From: Bacteroidales bacterium
GTDB taxonomy: Bacteria; Bacteroidota; Bacteroidia; Bacteroidales; Salinivirgaceae
Assembly (NCBI GenBank): GCA_012519055.1
Contig: JAAYQU010000026.1
Span: forward strand, 1-34,513
Reading direction: 5' to 3'
DNA: 34,513 nucleotides
Shown one piece after another: positions 15,401-24,740 of the stretch. The notes beneath the pieces are model-generated. The model made no database searches. It saw only the letters and a list, made by a program, of their open reading frames with translations, and was not told the origin of the DNA. Position 1 is the stretch's first letter; every line of letters begins with the position of its first letter. The translations under genes and the position numbers were made by a program.

Positions 15401-18301
15401 TTTTATAGTTGTTTTCTTTTGCTCCAATGTTTTGTTACCAGCAGATATGCCATACCATATATCAATATTCTTAACTGCTGACACAAAAGTTATTGTTATT
15501 TCCTGACCAGCAGTAGCTTTATTAGTACTTGAATATACGTCGAGTATTTCGGGCAATGCTAATCCTTTCTTTGCAGGATTTACAACAGTAAAATAATTGG
15601 TGTATTTCTTCCCTCCTACTGTCATGGTTAAGCTGTAAGTCCCCTCATCTAAGGTTTTTTGTAAATCAGATGGAAATTCGGCTTTATCGGCATTTACGTT
15701 ACTTGACCAAATATTTTTGGCAATCTTATAATTTGCTTTATCTAATTCGCCGCTGTATTCGGTTTGTGGCATTAATTTTTCCCACTCCTCTTTAGATAGC
15801 GAATGTTTGTCAGGTTTTGCAAGGGCTGATTTTAACAATATATTTTTTGGTGGCGATAATTGATTAAGAGAGAGTTCTACCATATCGCTACATTTTTCTC
15901 CGTTTATCAAACCAATATTGATATTCGGTAACGTTTCACCCTTGATCAGCTTTGTTTTATTTAAACTAAGTCGGTAAGGATGGTCAGATACTACAAAGCT
16001 ATGATTAAAATCGCGACTTTCTCCTGCTGGAGTTGTTATAGTAGCCGTAATGCTGTAGGTTTGATGTCTCAAGTTTTTATCAGACTTAAAACGTATTAGA
16101 ACGCTTCCGTTCTCATCGGCAACTGCGTCAATCGTTGCAACGGTTTTTCCTGCTGGTGGTAGCCACCATATATGACGTGATGTAAGTTTTACATCTCCCA
16201 CAATTTTTAACGTATTCAACTTAACTCCGCTGTAGGTTTCGGCTTCTAATTTAATAACAACCTCATCACCCGGAACAGTTGTTTTATCGGGGTTAACAAA
16301 CTTTGCATCAAAGGTATAGCGGCGATATGACTCTACTCTTACCGTTTTGCTTCCATATACTCCTCTACTTCCTTGCTGAGTACTGATTGTCATATAACCC
16401 GGTTGTATATCTTCGGGGATTGGTACAGAGAAATTAAATGAGCCGAAATCATTGGTTGTTACGCTATAATTGGATATCTCTTTATAGACATTATCACGTA
16501 CTGTTAACGTAACACTTTTCCCTGGAACTACGTTCCACTCTTCGTTCATACCACTATACCAAATTCCTTTTACCTGTATGATTTGTCCCGGACGATAAAT
16601 TTCTCTGTCGGTAAACATTTCTATACGATTAATTACTTGATTGCCAGAACCACTATAATAAGGGGTGTAAATATTTTGCAACAGAGTATCGTTGCCGTTA
16701 ATAGCTCTGATAACCCACGCCCCCGACAAAGTTTTTGTAGGTACTGAAACAGAGCCGTTTTTAATTGTATAGCTGTCTAATATCTTGACATTCTGACGAC
16801 CTCTGTTTCTATCCCTGCCATATTCATATTTTAATATTTCTATTTTAGCATTACTAACGGCTTTACCATTATTTGCGTCAACTAACCATACGTTTGTGTT
16901 ATTTTCGTCTTTTGACTCAGTAAACATTGCCATTTTAGTAACATGGAAAAACGTTGTTGCAATCTCATCAATTTCATTATCTGTCGAGGCTTCGATTGAA
17001 TATGAACCTAATTTACCGAAAGGAATTACCAATGTGGTTGTATGTTTGTAATAATCATCGGTTTTGGGTAAATCAAACCACTCTTCATAAACCACTTTCG
17101 AGTTTTTTGTATTTATGTTGTAGCTATATGCAAACACTTCGATAACATCAGCCTCTTTTATAGTGATTTTTACTTTCGATAAATTTGAATACGACAGGCT
17201 TACAGCCATATTTTTATCTGCAATTTGATATTGTTCAGTTGAAATTGATAATCCTTTCAGCTCTATATCATATTTTAAGTTTTTGGCAAGCTTAGCTGCA
17301 TGAGTGTCGGGATATTTTTTTTCTATTTCGTTTGAGATATCCCATGCTTGTTGCAGTGTGCCGTAGTATTTTACAGTAGCTGTATCTGTAGGATTATATT
17401 GTTGCGATAGCATCTTATAGTGTTGTGCCAAAGCTAGTTGCATATCAGCACAAATTTCATTTCCTTTATATTTTTCTAATAGGTTTTTTAAAGCAGCCTC
17501 ATACAGTTCAAATCTACTTATATGATTGTTGCGTTTGTTTATCCACTCTAAACGATTTAACTCTATAAATCCCAATATTTCTAGGTTAGAGGCATTTGCT
17601 TTATGCCATTGCCCAAACATCTCTAACGATTTTTTCAAGGGCATTGACGTTGATTCACAGTTTTGGATATTAGAAATTTGCTCACTATCAAACTCGTAGC
17701 TATTGCCGTCATACTCTGATAGCAACTCTATTCCTTGGAAAAATATTTGATCTATAAGTTTTGGGAAATACTTCAAATAATAATCGTCTCCATCAAACAA
17801 CTCCTTATATGATGTTATTTTATCTTCCTCTTTTTGAGCAAGTTTCAGAGCTTCGTCAATAGCGGCACTAACCAGTCTGAAATAATCGTGTTTGCTCATT
17901 TCATCAAACAAAATATTTTCTACACCATCATCGGGCTTTTGATCAATACTCCATTTGTTTGCTCTATACTGACTTGACAACGATATTGCCTCCATCAGTT
18001 TTAACGCCGCTTTGGCTTTTTCGGGGGCTTGTTGGATAATAAGTTTTAAAGAATCGTGAATATTGTTACTCTCTAACTCGTACACTCGCGGCAAAAACTT
18101 CAATTTATATATTGCTGCGAAAATATAATCTGTGTGATTATTTTCTTTCAAAGCATTGCCAAGCATTTGGTCGGCTACCGTAACACCTTTCTGAATTTGA
18201 CCTTTGCTTTCCAAATCAATTAACTCATCTCGTAAATTGCTTTGTGCCTGAATTTGCGTAAACGCGATGGTTGTCATTAATACTACTAATATTCTTTTCA
18301 T
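12455..18301 (-). CDS. Alpha-2-macroglobulin-like envelope protein, thioester motif apparently absent
   Basis: A 1948-residue secreted or periplasmic protein. Signal peptide 1-19 (ending IQAQ). The N-terminal 20-330 or so is helical and TPR-like. The MG2 domain is at about 560-660 (MFTDREIYRPGQIIQVKG), followed by further beta-sandwich domains. A low-complexity Glu/Ala/Asp linker lies at about 1135-1180, then the A2M domain (about 1185-1290, AFFYPFIEHDENGEFTLKFESPEAITSWRMQLFAHD), the alpha/alpha-barrel thioester-type domain (about 1390-1740, GGFLWVPGWEASTYVTLYVSEQIG), and a C-terminal receptor-binding-like domain (about 1790-1948). At the place where the Cys-x-Glu-Gln thioester is expected (about 1400) the sequence is KSPFALVESIFG, with no Cys. 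Such proteins are thought to trap proteases at the cell envelope; without a thioester this one cannot form covalent traps. The pbpC partner often found next to bacterial A2M genes is not seen. Confidence 0.9.
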   Translation of the reverse strand: MKRILVVLMTTIAFTQIQAQSNLRDELIDLESKGQIQKGVTVADQMLGNALKENNHTDYIFAAIYKLKFLPRVYELESNNIHDSLKLIIQQAPEKAKAALKLMEAISLSSQYRANKWSIDQKPDDGVENILFDEMSKHDYFRLVSAAIDEALKLAQKEEDKITSYKELFDGDDYYLKYFPKLIDQIFFQGIELLSEYDGNSYEFDSEQISNIQNCESTSMPLKKSLEMFGQWHKANASNLEILGFIELNRLEWINKRNNHISRFELYEAALKNLLEKYKGNEICADMQLALAQHYKMLSQQYNPTDTATVKYYGTLQQAWDISNEIEKKYPDTHAAKLAKNLKYDIELKGLSISTEQYQIADKNMAVSLSYSNLSKVKITIKEADVIEVFAYSYNINTKNSKVVYEEWFDLPKTDDYYKHTTTLVIPFGKLGSYSIEASTDNEIDEIATTFFHVTKMAMFTESKDENNTNVWLVDANNGKAVSNAKIEILKYEYGRDRNRGRQNVKILDSYTIKNGSVSVPTKTLSGAWVIRAINGNDTLLQNIYTPYYSGSGNQVINRIEMFTDREIYRPGQIIQVKGIWYSGMNEEWNVVPGKSVTLTVRDNVYKEISNYSVTTNDFGSFNFSVPIPEDIQPGYMTISTQQGSRGVYGSKTVRVESYRRYTFDAKFVNPDKTTVPGDEVVIKLEAETYSGVKLNTLKIVGDVKLTSRHIWWLPPAGKTVATIDAVADENGSVLIRFKSDKNLRHQTYSITATITTPAGESRDFNHSFVVSDHPYRLSLNKTKLIKGETLPNINIGLINGEKCSDMVELSLNQLSPPKNILLKSALAKPDKHSLSKEEWEKLMPQTEYSGELDKANYKIAKNIWSSNVNADKAEFPSDLQKTLDEGTYSLTMTVGGKKYTNYFTVVNPAKKGLALPEILDVYSSTNKATAGQEITITFVSAVKNIDIWYGISAGNKTLEQKKTTIKNGKFTVKFKVGPQHEGTLYVNSIVVYGGKTVSKTLNIPIERWSKQLQIETITMRNKIVPGEQETWKFKLKTPDGRPLDAEVVASMYDMSLDAFVPGGVRALSIHYPIKNTTQYNTGTNRLVNGRASQQQFYVAPPSMIHWNFLGYTSFSYGNVYFDTYRREPHPEAKMELATSSGETERIDEVAIQEESVDAMAQGAPAGDEPAQADKTEIPSVRTNFNETAFFYPFIEHDENGEFTLKFESPEAITSWRMQLFAHDKKLSIGYYEGVVQTQKPLMVMPVFPRFAYTGDNLTINVSVYNVTDSVLTLQTGAQITDTRSDSELETEINEKTIVLKPGENKSFKVTVKVPTTPGFLTVKIFAKAGTFTDGEEKIVPVFPNRQLVTNTMALWGKPSTTTEYKFDNLLPTDITEDSKLKLTFEMTTNPTWYAIQSLQFFDNPNPKSPFALVESIFGVQTGKYLINKYPEIGKTITIWQTIEPDALQSKLLTNKELKITDIEKTPWYIDATSEQEQKRKLGMFLDKNNIENLTATSIKNLSKMQHSSGGFLWVPGWEASTYVTLYVSEQIGRVSKIDSEVFNQYPELKTILKSAIKYLDKELDREFGQLLASKTDTAKYMTPYFIVRTLYVKSLVNSNFKPTTKAEKYYFNHAKKYALDYNLYGQAVLGTLARSCGDIKLATKIYKAIDGSAVVHHEKGVFWRQNVQGWEWYQAPISTQVRIMEFYQAMTAPTEKIEAMKIWLISNKRTHMWNDGLSTSEAVYALTTSGKNWLKNNEAVTITLSNLKIVSSDYQQHAGTGYFKTTFEGDKIPADIKTATINNPNSNPVYGGAYAQFYESFDKIKPWQQNLTVDTKLFTFTHQGDEVALNEVKDNKVKQGDKVRARVTITSDRELEYVVVQLPFPTCFEQVDQTSGFQWRFGNNHYIQNYDNRAEFLFYRLRQGVTVIEFDLYTLRTGEYLSAPTTVQSLYAPEFSAHTAGVRILVE

Positions 18302-18504
18302 TGTATTTGTTTTTATTGTTGACTTGATTAATTATTAGTTTTAAATCGAAAATCGGGCATTAAATATAATTGAATTTTTTTTAACAAACTCTTTCTTTGA
18401 AAAAACATAAATTATAGTATTTTATTGTGACATAAATAAAGATTTTATCAACGAAAATAACTACTTTTACAAATTGCAGTTACGTAATTTAAAAATAAGA
18501 AAGA

Positions 18505-19044
18505 ATGATCCGTAAACTACTTGTAATCACATTTTTCACTGTTTGTGCTTTTTATAACACTTCAGGACAATCTGTTAATGTTGGGCAAAAAGCTCCGGAA
18601 ATTATTCAGCTTAATACCAATGGAGACACTTTAAAACTATCTGACTTTAAGGGTAAATTAGTTTTAATTGATTTTTGGGCATCGTGGTGTGTACCTTGCA
18701 GAAGGGAATCTCCGTATTTGATCAAGGCTTATGATATGTTTAAAGATAGCGAGTTCAAAAATGGAAACGGATTTGTAATATTTAGCATAACTTTAGATAG
18801 CCACCGTGACAGATGGCTAAAGGCTATTACAGAAGACAGTCTGTACTGGTCCTCGCATGGAGGAGATTTAAAAGGCTGGCGCAATGAAGCAGCCAAAGAA
18901 TACAATATAAAAGCCATTCCCGCTAACTTTTTAGTTGATGGAGACGGCACTATTATCGCACAAAATTTACGAGGTGAGGAACTTATAGAAGCAATTAAAA
19001 AACAAACTGTTTCAAATCGCCGTTTGTTTTGGTGGCTCAACTGA
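18505..19044 (+). CDS. TlpA-like envelope thioredoxin
   Basis: A 179-residue protein with a signal peptide (1-21, ending NTSGQ), an AhpC/TSA-Redoxin-type start (VGQKAPEIIQLNTNGDTLKLSDFKGKLVLIDFWASWC), the active site WCVPC (Cys62 and Cys65) and the cis-proline turn AIPANFLVDGDG. TlpA/ResA-like proteins keep periplasmic cysteines reduced, for example in cytochrome c maturation; the exact client is unknown. It is divergent from the alpha-2-macroglobulin gene and starts a plus-strand run of envelope genes, 58 bases before the AsmA-like gene. Confidence 0.9.
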   Translation: MIRKLLVITFFTVCAFYNTSGQSVNVGQKAPEIIQLNTNGDTLKLSDFKGKLVLIDFWASWCVPCRRESPYLIKAYDMFKDSEFKNGNGFVIFSITLDSHRDRWLKAITEDSLYWSSHGGDLKGWRNEAAKEYNIKAIPANFLVDGDGTIIAQNLRGEELIEAIKKQTVSNRRLFWWLN

Positions 19045-19102
19045 ATTTATTCTAAATAAGCATTGTTACAAAATATGTCTAACTGTAGTAAATAATAGAG
19101 AA

Positions 19103-22100
19103 ATGAAGATAAAACGAATTTTACGTAAATTAGGAAAAATACTTTTGATTACTATCCTTTCAGTTATCACTCTGGTAGTAGTACTAATAGCAGTTGCATT
19201 AAATTCGGAAAACACTATTACACAGTTGGCATTAGAAGAGGTTAGTCATATTGTTAAAGCTCCGATAAGTATTGAAAACATATCGTTACGACTTTTTAGG
19301 AACTTTCCGAATGCAACAGTTGAATTTGATGGATTTACAATTGGAAAAGAGTTTGAAAACCACGATTCTGCAAATTTTGAGGTTGCCGATACTCTTGTCA
19401 GATTAAGAAAACTATACGTTTCGGTTAAGACTAGACCACTACTATCAAACAGAATAGAGATAAATAAAATTGAGATAGAGGGTATTAAACTTAACTATTT
19501 TGTCGATACAGCCGGTGTTACCAATTTCGATTTTTTAATTGCTTCCGACTCTACAGCGATTGATTCGCTCGAACAAGAACAGAGCATCCCTATTGATACC
19601 TCCGAAACAGCTTTAAATATACTGTTGGCAAATCTTACCATTGGCGATATTGAGCTAAACTACAACGACGAATCGCTTAAAGCCAAAGCAAGATGTTATA
19701 TCCCAAAAATCAGAGTTAAGGGAAAAGTCAAAGACGACGATTACTTGGGAAGTGTTAAAGGCTCTATCGAATTAACTGACTGCGCCCTTGGCGGCACAAA
19801 TCTACACTTAATGCAGAAGACAGAATTGGGCTTTAATATTGACTATAAAAATGGATTTGCCCATATTAACGAACTTGAACTACTTACCGACGGGGCAAAA
19901 ATAGAATCTACTGGTAGCGTTAACTTAGCAGACTCCATTGGAGTTGATTTGGCTGTTGTGTTTAAAGAATTCGATATAAAGGAGCTTTTTAAATATGCAC
20001 CGGATGATATCAAGAAAGAGGTTGGAATATCGAAAGTAAAAGGAATTTTAGATATCGAAGCCAAAGTTGAGGGTTATGTTTATGACACTCTGCTTTTACC
20101 ATCGGTAAGCACAAAGATTACATTTAAAAACGGAACAGTCGTAACTACCGAATATCCTAAAATAGAGAAACTTAACATTGATCTCGCCGTATTGATTGAT
20201 AACCCTAACGACCTGAGCACGGTTAATGCTAACATTAATGATTTTAGCTTTTTTATTAACAAAAGCAATTTTAAAATATCGGGCAAAGCCTCTGATTTAG
20301 ACAAAATTAGATACGATCTGTTAGTAAAATCACACATCAATATAAATGACTTCGTTTCGTTTATTCCGGACAGTACTGTTGAATATATCACGGGTTTAGT
20401 AGCTTTAGATATGCATACAAAAGGTATTCTGCCAGATGATATAGAGAATAGTACCGATTATTTTCTGAATAATACCACTTTAGATTTAAAAATTCGCAAT
20501 CTAAATACTGCTCTTGATAGTGTCAATGTTATTAAAAATCTTGGAGTTGACTTCCACTTGATGAAAGGTAAAAACTTAGTAATAAGAAACCTGTATCTTG
20601 ATTTACCGGAATATGATTTAAACCTTGCTCCTTCGTCAATTGCCCTTCAACTAATTGGCAATATTGATGATTTAGATAATATTAAAGCCAATATCAATTC
20701 GTTTAATTTCGTTACTGGCAGCAACTCTATTTCTGGATATGGAAAAGTTAAAGATTTGAACAAGCCCGATTTTGAACTTACAACCACGATAAAGGTTGAT
20801 ATTGACGAAATCAAGCACTTTATTCCTGATTCTATTGCGGAACAAATTGCCGGCAAGGTTGAGTTAACAATAGACACCTACGGACAGATTGACCTTGATT
20901 CGATAGATAATTACATAAATCCAATTCTTTTTGAACAAACAAAAATTGATTTAAAAGTCAGAGACCTTGATTTTGAAATGTTTGGCGATACGCTTATTAA
21001 ATTTAACAACATGAAGTTTGATATGAAAATGGCGCAGGACACCATCAAAATTGACAACCTCTACGCTAAATTACATGGAATTGATTTGAAAGTCAACTCT
21101 ACCGAGATATGGAATGTATATAAAGCCTTCATGCTTGAGCAAAAGGGTGTACCGCTAATAGTAGCCAACACTGAAATCAGTTTAAGCGAATTTGACTATA
21201 ATAAATTTGCGCATCTGTTTGAGAGTGAGGAAGATGATTCTGAGGCAGAAACCAAAACAGAAGTAAATACAGAAACAAAAGCTGAAACAAAAACAGAGGC
21301 TAAAATAGATACTGCTACAGGAACAGAAACTAACGCTAAAACTCAAACGGGAACCAAATCGAGTGCTGCAGAACAAACAGCAACCGAAACAGTCCCAACA
21401 GAAGAGACCTATATCCCACCTTACATTGCACGAGGTACATTTGCTGTCAAAAAAGTTAAATATGAAAATATTACTCTGAACGATATCACCACAAAATTCC
21501 GTGTTGATGATAGTTTATACATTGCTGATCAGCTTAAGTTCAGCGCATATGGTGGTAGTATGACAACATCGGCAGTTTATGACACACGAGATACTGTATC
21601 AACAGTGATAATGTTTAAAAACATTATCGACAAAATGGATGTGAACCAAATGCTAGTTGAGATTGAAGACTACGCTGGACTAGATGATTTTACTCACGAA
21701 AATATCAGCGGTATCCTTACAAGCGCAGTCGATGGACGTATCGTTATGCAGGGCGACAGCATTTTATACGATAAAATAATTGTACGCGGAGATCTTAAAC
21801 TTGAAAACGGAGGAATTTATAACTACGAGCCTATCAGAGAATTAGGTAAATTTACAGGCTTACGCGAGTTAGAGAATATTGTTTTCAGAACATTGAATAG
21901 CGGTATTTTCATATATGATAACAATATTTACTTCCCAAAAACCGATATAGTTAGCACTGCGACAGACATATCTGCATTTGGAATGGTTAGTTTTGGAGAC
22001 GAATATCAGTTACACCTAAAGGCTCACTTAGGCGACGTACTTGTAGGAAAATCTAACAGATTGCTTAAAAAGCAAATGAAAGAGTCCGATTTGCTTGATG

Positions 22101-22321
22101 GTGATGAATCAACCCGAAAAGGATTAAACCTATTAGCTTTAAATCGCGATGGCAACACAAAATATGGCTTCGATAACAAACGAATGCAAAGAGTAATGAC
22201 AGCCGAAATTAGGGTTCAAGAACGTGGTTTAAGCTTACTGTTCCATCCCAAATTAGTGAGTTATAGTACCGATTTAATTCGTAAAGAGATAAGAAAATCT
22301 GACAAACCTAAAACAGAATAA
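19103..22321 (+). CDS. Large AsmA-like inner-membrane protein
   Basis: A 1072-residue protein with one N-terminal membrane segment (about 11-33) and a large envelope part of repeated beta-strand units. The start is typical of AsmA-family proteins (NISLRLFRNFPNATVEFDGFTI), and the C-terminal part (about 790-1060, with YDKIIVRGDLKLENGGIYNYEPIRELGKF and VSFGDEYQLHLKAHLGD) matches the AsmA_2 region. A Glu/Thr/Lys/Ala-rich, nearly periodic linker at about 710-772 splits it. AsmA-like proteins are proposed to be lipid bridges between the membranes. The upstream gene is TlpA-like; the next, DsbA-like, starts 55 bases later. It might be translated with them but no promoter test is possible here. Confidence 0.88.
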   Translation: MKIKRILRKLGKILLITILSVITLVVVLIAVALNSENTITQLALEEVSHIVKAPISIENISLRLFRNFPNATVEFDGFTIGKEFENHDSANFEVADTLVRLRKLYVSVKTRPLLSNRIEINKIEIEGIKLNYFVDTAGVTNFDFLIASDSTAIDSLEQEQSIPIDTSETALNILLANLTIGDIELNYNDESLKAKARCYIPKIRVKGKVKDDDYLGSVKGSIELTDCALGGTNLHLMQKTELGFNIDYKNGFAHINELELLTDGAKIESTGSVNLADSIGVDLAVVFKEFDIKELFKYAPDDIKKEVGISKVKGILDIEAKVEGYVYDTLLLPSVSTKITFKNGTVVTTEYPKIEKLNIDLAVLIDNPNDLSTVNANINDFSFFINKSNFKISGKASDLDKIRYDLLVKSHININDFVSFIPDSTVEYITGLVALDMHTKGILPDDIENSTDYFLNNTTLDLKIRNLNTALDSVNVIKNLGVDFHLMKGKNLVIRNLYLDLPEYDLNLAPSSIALQLIGNIDDLDNIKANINSFNFVTGSNSISGYGKVKDLNKPDFELTTTIKVDIDEIKHFIPDSIAEQIAGKVELTIDTYGQIDLDSIDNYINPILFEQTKIDLKVRDLDFEMFGDTLIKFNNMKFDMKMAQDTIKIDNLYAKLHGIDLKVNSTEIWNVYKAFMLEQKGVPLIVANTEISLSEFDYNKFAHLFESEEDDSEAETKTEVNTETKAETKTEAKIDTATGTETNAKTQTGTKSSAAEQTATETVPTEETYIPPYIARGTFAVKKVKYENITLNDITTKFRVDDSLYIADQLKFSAYGGSMTTSAVYDTRDTVSTVIMFKNIIDKMDVNQMLVEIEDYAGLDDFTHENISGILTSAVDGRIVMQGDSILYDKIIVRGDLKLENGGIYNYEPIRELGKFTGLRELENIVFRTLNSGIFIYDNNIYFPKTDIVSTATDISAFGMVSFGDEYQLHLKAHLGDVLVGKSNRLLKKQMKESDLLDGDESTRKGLNLLALNRDGNTKYGFDNKRMQRVMTAEIRVQERGLSLLFHPKLVSYSTDLIRKEIRKSDKPKTE

Positions 22322-22376
22322 CCAAAATCAGTAACATAATTATTATCAAATAGATAAAAGTTAATTCTAAACAGGA

Positions 22377-23024
22377 ATGTTAAATAAAAAAAAGGTATTT
22401 TATATTTTTATTTTAACTGTATCAATAGCTATACTTGCAATAGTTGTTGTGAAAACTTTTTTTATCAAAGATAAAGTTAGACAAATTGGTACAGAACTGT
22501 CCCAAAGAGACTTAGATATTGTTTTTGGTGAAGATACAGCATCAGTTTCGGTTTTTTTATATGCTAACTATGGATGTCCATATTGTCGCAAATTTTTCAA
22601 GGAGGTCTATCCGGCAATTGAAGATGAGTTTATAAATTCAGGAAAGGTTAAAATAATTCTAAGATTAACATTTAAAACAGCAAACCAAGATCTTACAACT
22701 GCAATGAAAGCATCAGTTTGTGTCAATAAATTTGGCAACTATGAGTATTTGCACCAATTATTTTTAAATCAAAGCAATATTGTTTACACTGCCGATTTTC
22801 ACGACATGATAGATGAATTTATTGATAAAGATATACAAGTAGCTGAATGTATCTTAGGAGGAGATGCCGATAATTATCTGAAACAAAATATTGAAGAGTT
22901 TGAAACGTTAAAGTTGAAAGGAGTACCTACTTTTGTAATCGATAGAAAAATATATTATGGCTTTAAAGAGTATGATTTATTAAAAAAAATATTAAATTAT
23001 CACCTAACACAAATTAATAACTAA
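22377..23024 (+). CDS. Membrane-anchored DsbA-like thiol oxidoreductase
   Basis: A 215-residue protein with one N-terminal membrane anchor (about 8-29) and an outside-facing thioredoxin-fold domain of the Thioredoxin_4/DsbA type. The active site is GCPYC (Cys67 and Cys70), followed by the helical insertion (about 95-170, with Cys119 and Cys158) and the cis-proline turn LKGVPTFVIDRK. CPYC-type sites are typical of disulfide-introducing or isomerising proteins. A VKOR or DsbB partner is not in the window. The gene for a Cys-rich lipoprotein starts 14 bases after its stop, so that lipoprotein is the natural client or partner candidate. Confidence 0.88.
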   Translation: MLNKKKVFYIFILTVSIAILAIVVVKTFFIKDKVRQIGTELSQRDLDIVFGEDTASVSVFLYANYGCPYCRKFFKEVYPAIEDEFINSGKVKIILRLTFKTANQDLTTAMKASVCVNKFGNYEYLHQLFLNQSNIVYTADFHDMIDEFIDKDIQVAECILGGDADNYLKQNIEEFETLKLKGVPTFVIDRKIYYGFKEYDLLKKILNYHLTQINN

Positions 23025-23038
23025 TAAAACTGATCATT

Positions 23039-23431
23039 ATGAAAAAAATTAAATTTTATCCGCTCCTACTGTTTGTTTTTGTAGCAGCATTCGCTGTTAG
23101 TTGCAAAGAGACTAAAGAAGATGATTTTTGTCAAGCTTTTAGTGCAATAATTGATATTAATCCTTCGTGTGAAATTCCTAGTGTTTGCTGCCCTGTTGAT
23201 GAAGGCAACTGCTACTATTTGTCACCCGATGGCAAAAAATACTCCTGCGATGCAAGCCAGGCATCTAGTACCAATCCCGATGGTTGCAACTTAGCTCAAG
23301 AGAAGTATATTGAAGAGAATTGTGAAACTACTAAAATGAGTGCTGCTAATCGTGAATCAATAAAATTAGAGCTAACTGCATTAACTCGTCAAATGATGTT
23401 GAAAGCGCGAAACTACTCGTTGTGCAACTAA
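23039..23431 (+). CDS. Cys-rich lipoprotein next to the DsbA-like gene
   Basis: A 130-residue lipoprotein of unknown function. The signal peptide ends FAVSC with lipidated Cys22; nine further cysteines follow at 31, 44, 50, 51, 58, 70, 83, 95 and 129, an unusually high content for a small envelope protein. The Cys spacing (SVCCPVDEGNCYYLSPDGKKYSC) suggests several disulfides. The C-terminal third (about 98-128) is a helical, Cys-free stretch except for the last Cys. It starts 14 bases after a DsbA-like gene, so it is probably expressed with it and folded by it. I do not recognise a known family. Confidence 0.78.
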   Translation: MKKIKFYPLLLFVFVAAFAVSCKETKEDDFCQAFSAIIDINPSCEIPSVCCPVDEGNCYYLSPDGKKYSCDASQASSTNPDGCNLAQEKYIEENCETTKMSAANRESIKLELTALTRQMMLKARNYSLCN

Positions 23432-23445
23432 CTGAAAGTTAAACT

Positions 23446-23557
23446 GTAGAGACGTCATATCATGGCGTCTCTGGAAATTGAAATATTGTAGAGACGTCAT
23501 ACCATGGCGTCTCTAAATAAATTAGGTATCGGAGACGCCACAATGTGACGTCTCTAC
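23446..23557. repeat. Three copies of a 27-base palindromic repeat
   Basis: Copies at 23446-23472 and 23488-23514 read GTAGAGACGTCAT followed by a two- to four-base variable centre and ATGGCGTCTCT; a third at 23531-23557 is in the opposite orientation. Each is itself an imperfect palindrome (AGAGACG...CGTCTCT). The family GTAGAGACG...CGTCTCTAC is a well-known dispersed repeat in Bacteroidota and Cyanobacteria. The block lies between convergent genes and ends in a T-run (after 23557), so it may also help terminate transcription. Confidence 0.8.
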
Positions 23558-23561
23558 TTTT

Positions 23562-24710
23562 TTACCTAAATCCGTCTCTCATCCTTTCAAAAACATTTTT
23601 ACTTGCATTGTTTTTCTCGGGATCAAACGATGACGAATCTTTAAACTGTTCTAAAATTTTCTTTTCATCTCTTGACACACTCGAAGGTATCCAAACGTTT
23701 ACCTGCACCAAAACATCACCCTGTCCGTAGCCATTTAACTCGGGAATACCTTTACCTCTCAATCTCAATATTTTACCCGATTGTGTGCCCGCATCTATTT
23801 TGATTTTCGCCCTGCCATCAACAAGAGGAATCTCGGCAGTAGTGCCCAAAATGGCTTCGGGAATACTTATAAATAGATTGTAAACAAGATCATTGCCATC
23901 ACGGATGAGTTCTTTATGCTGCTCTTCTTCTATTACCACAAGTAAATCACCGTTAATTCCACCACGTCTTGCAGCATGACCTTTTCCAGTAACAGACATC
24001 TGCATTCCTTCTCCAACTCCCGCGGGTATTTTTATTGCAACAACTTCGTCTTCTTTTACAATACCTTCGCCATGACAAGATGTACATTTCGATTTAATGA
24101 TACGTCCCTCGCCACCACAAGCAGAACAAGCCGAAGTGGTTTGCATTTGTCCCAAAAAAGTATTTGAAATTCTGGTTACACGACCTGAACCATTGCAAGT
24201 AGTGCAAGTTGAATAACTGCTAGAATCTTTTGCTCCTGTCCCACCACACTTTTTACAGGCAACATATTTATTTATCTTGATTTTCTTTTCTACACCATTA
24301 ACAATTTCGGAAAGATCGAGCTTAATTTTTACTCTAATATTTCCTCCTTTATTGACACTTCGAGCACCGCTTCCGCGCCCAAAACCACTAAACCCACCAA
24401 AAATAGTATCACTAAAAATATCTCCGAATGAGGAGAATATATCCTCCATAGTCATGCCACCGCCAGACCAACCTCCAGCACCGCCGGAAAAGGCTTGGTG
24501 GCCAAACTGATCGTATTTGCTTCTTTTATCGTCATTTGATAAAACATCGTATGCTTCGGCTGCCTCTTTAAACTTCTCCTCAGCCTCTTTATCCCCCGGA
24601 TTTCTGTCAGGGTGATATTTTAAAGCCATTTTACGATATGCTTTTTTTATCTCCTCTTTGTCAGAATTTTTAGAAACGCCTAATATTTCGTAATAGTCTC
24701 GTTTTGACAT
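23562..24710 (-). CDS. dnaJ: Chaperone protein DnaJ (Hsp40)
   Basis: 382 residues, full-length type I DnaJ. J domain at 1-70 with the HPD motif at 33-35, a Gly/Phe-rich region (about 75-130), the zinc domain with four CxxCxGxG units ([32 protein letters not shown]; about 147-220) and the C-terminal substrate-binding domains. It delivers unfolded clients to DnaK and stimulates its ATPase. It follows grpE by 30 bases; the dnaK gene is elsewhere. Confidence 0.97.
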   Translation of the reverse strand: MSKRDYYEILGVSKNSDKEEIKKAYRKMALKYHPDRNPGDKEAEEKFKEAAEAYDVLSNDDKRSKYDQFGHQAFSGGAGGWSGGGMTMEDIFSSFGDIFSDTIFGGFSGFGRGSGARSVNKGGNIRVKIKLDLSEIVNGVEKKIKINKYVACKKCGGTGAKDSSSYSTCTTCNGSGRVTRISNTFLGQMQTTSACSACGGEGRIIKSKCTSCHGEGIVKEDEVVAIKIPAGVGEGMQMSVTGKGHAARRGGINGDLLVVIEEEQHKELIRDGNDLVYNLFISIPEAILGTTAEIPLVDGRAKIKIDAGTQSGKILRLRGKGIPELNGYGQGDVLVQVNVWIPSSVSRDEKKILEQFKDSSSFDPEKNNASKNVFERMRDGFR

Positions 24711-24740
24711 AATTAATTCTGTCTTTGTTTATAATTCTGT

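Noticed and set aside
23446-23557. Repeats considered as a CRISPR array
   Set aside because: Only three copies, one inverted, with unequal spacing (15 and 16 bases) and palindromic units; no cas genes.
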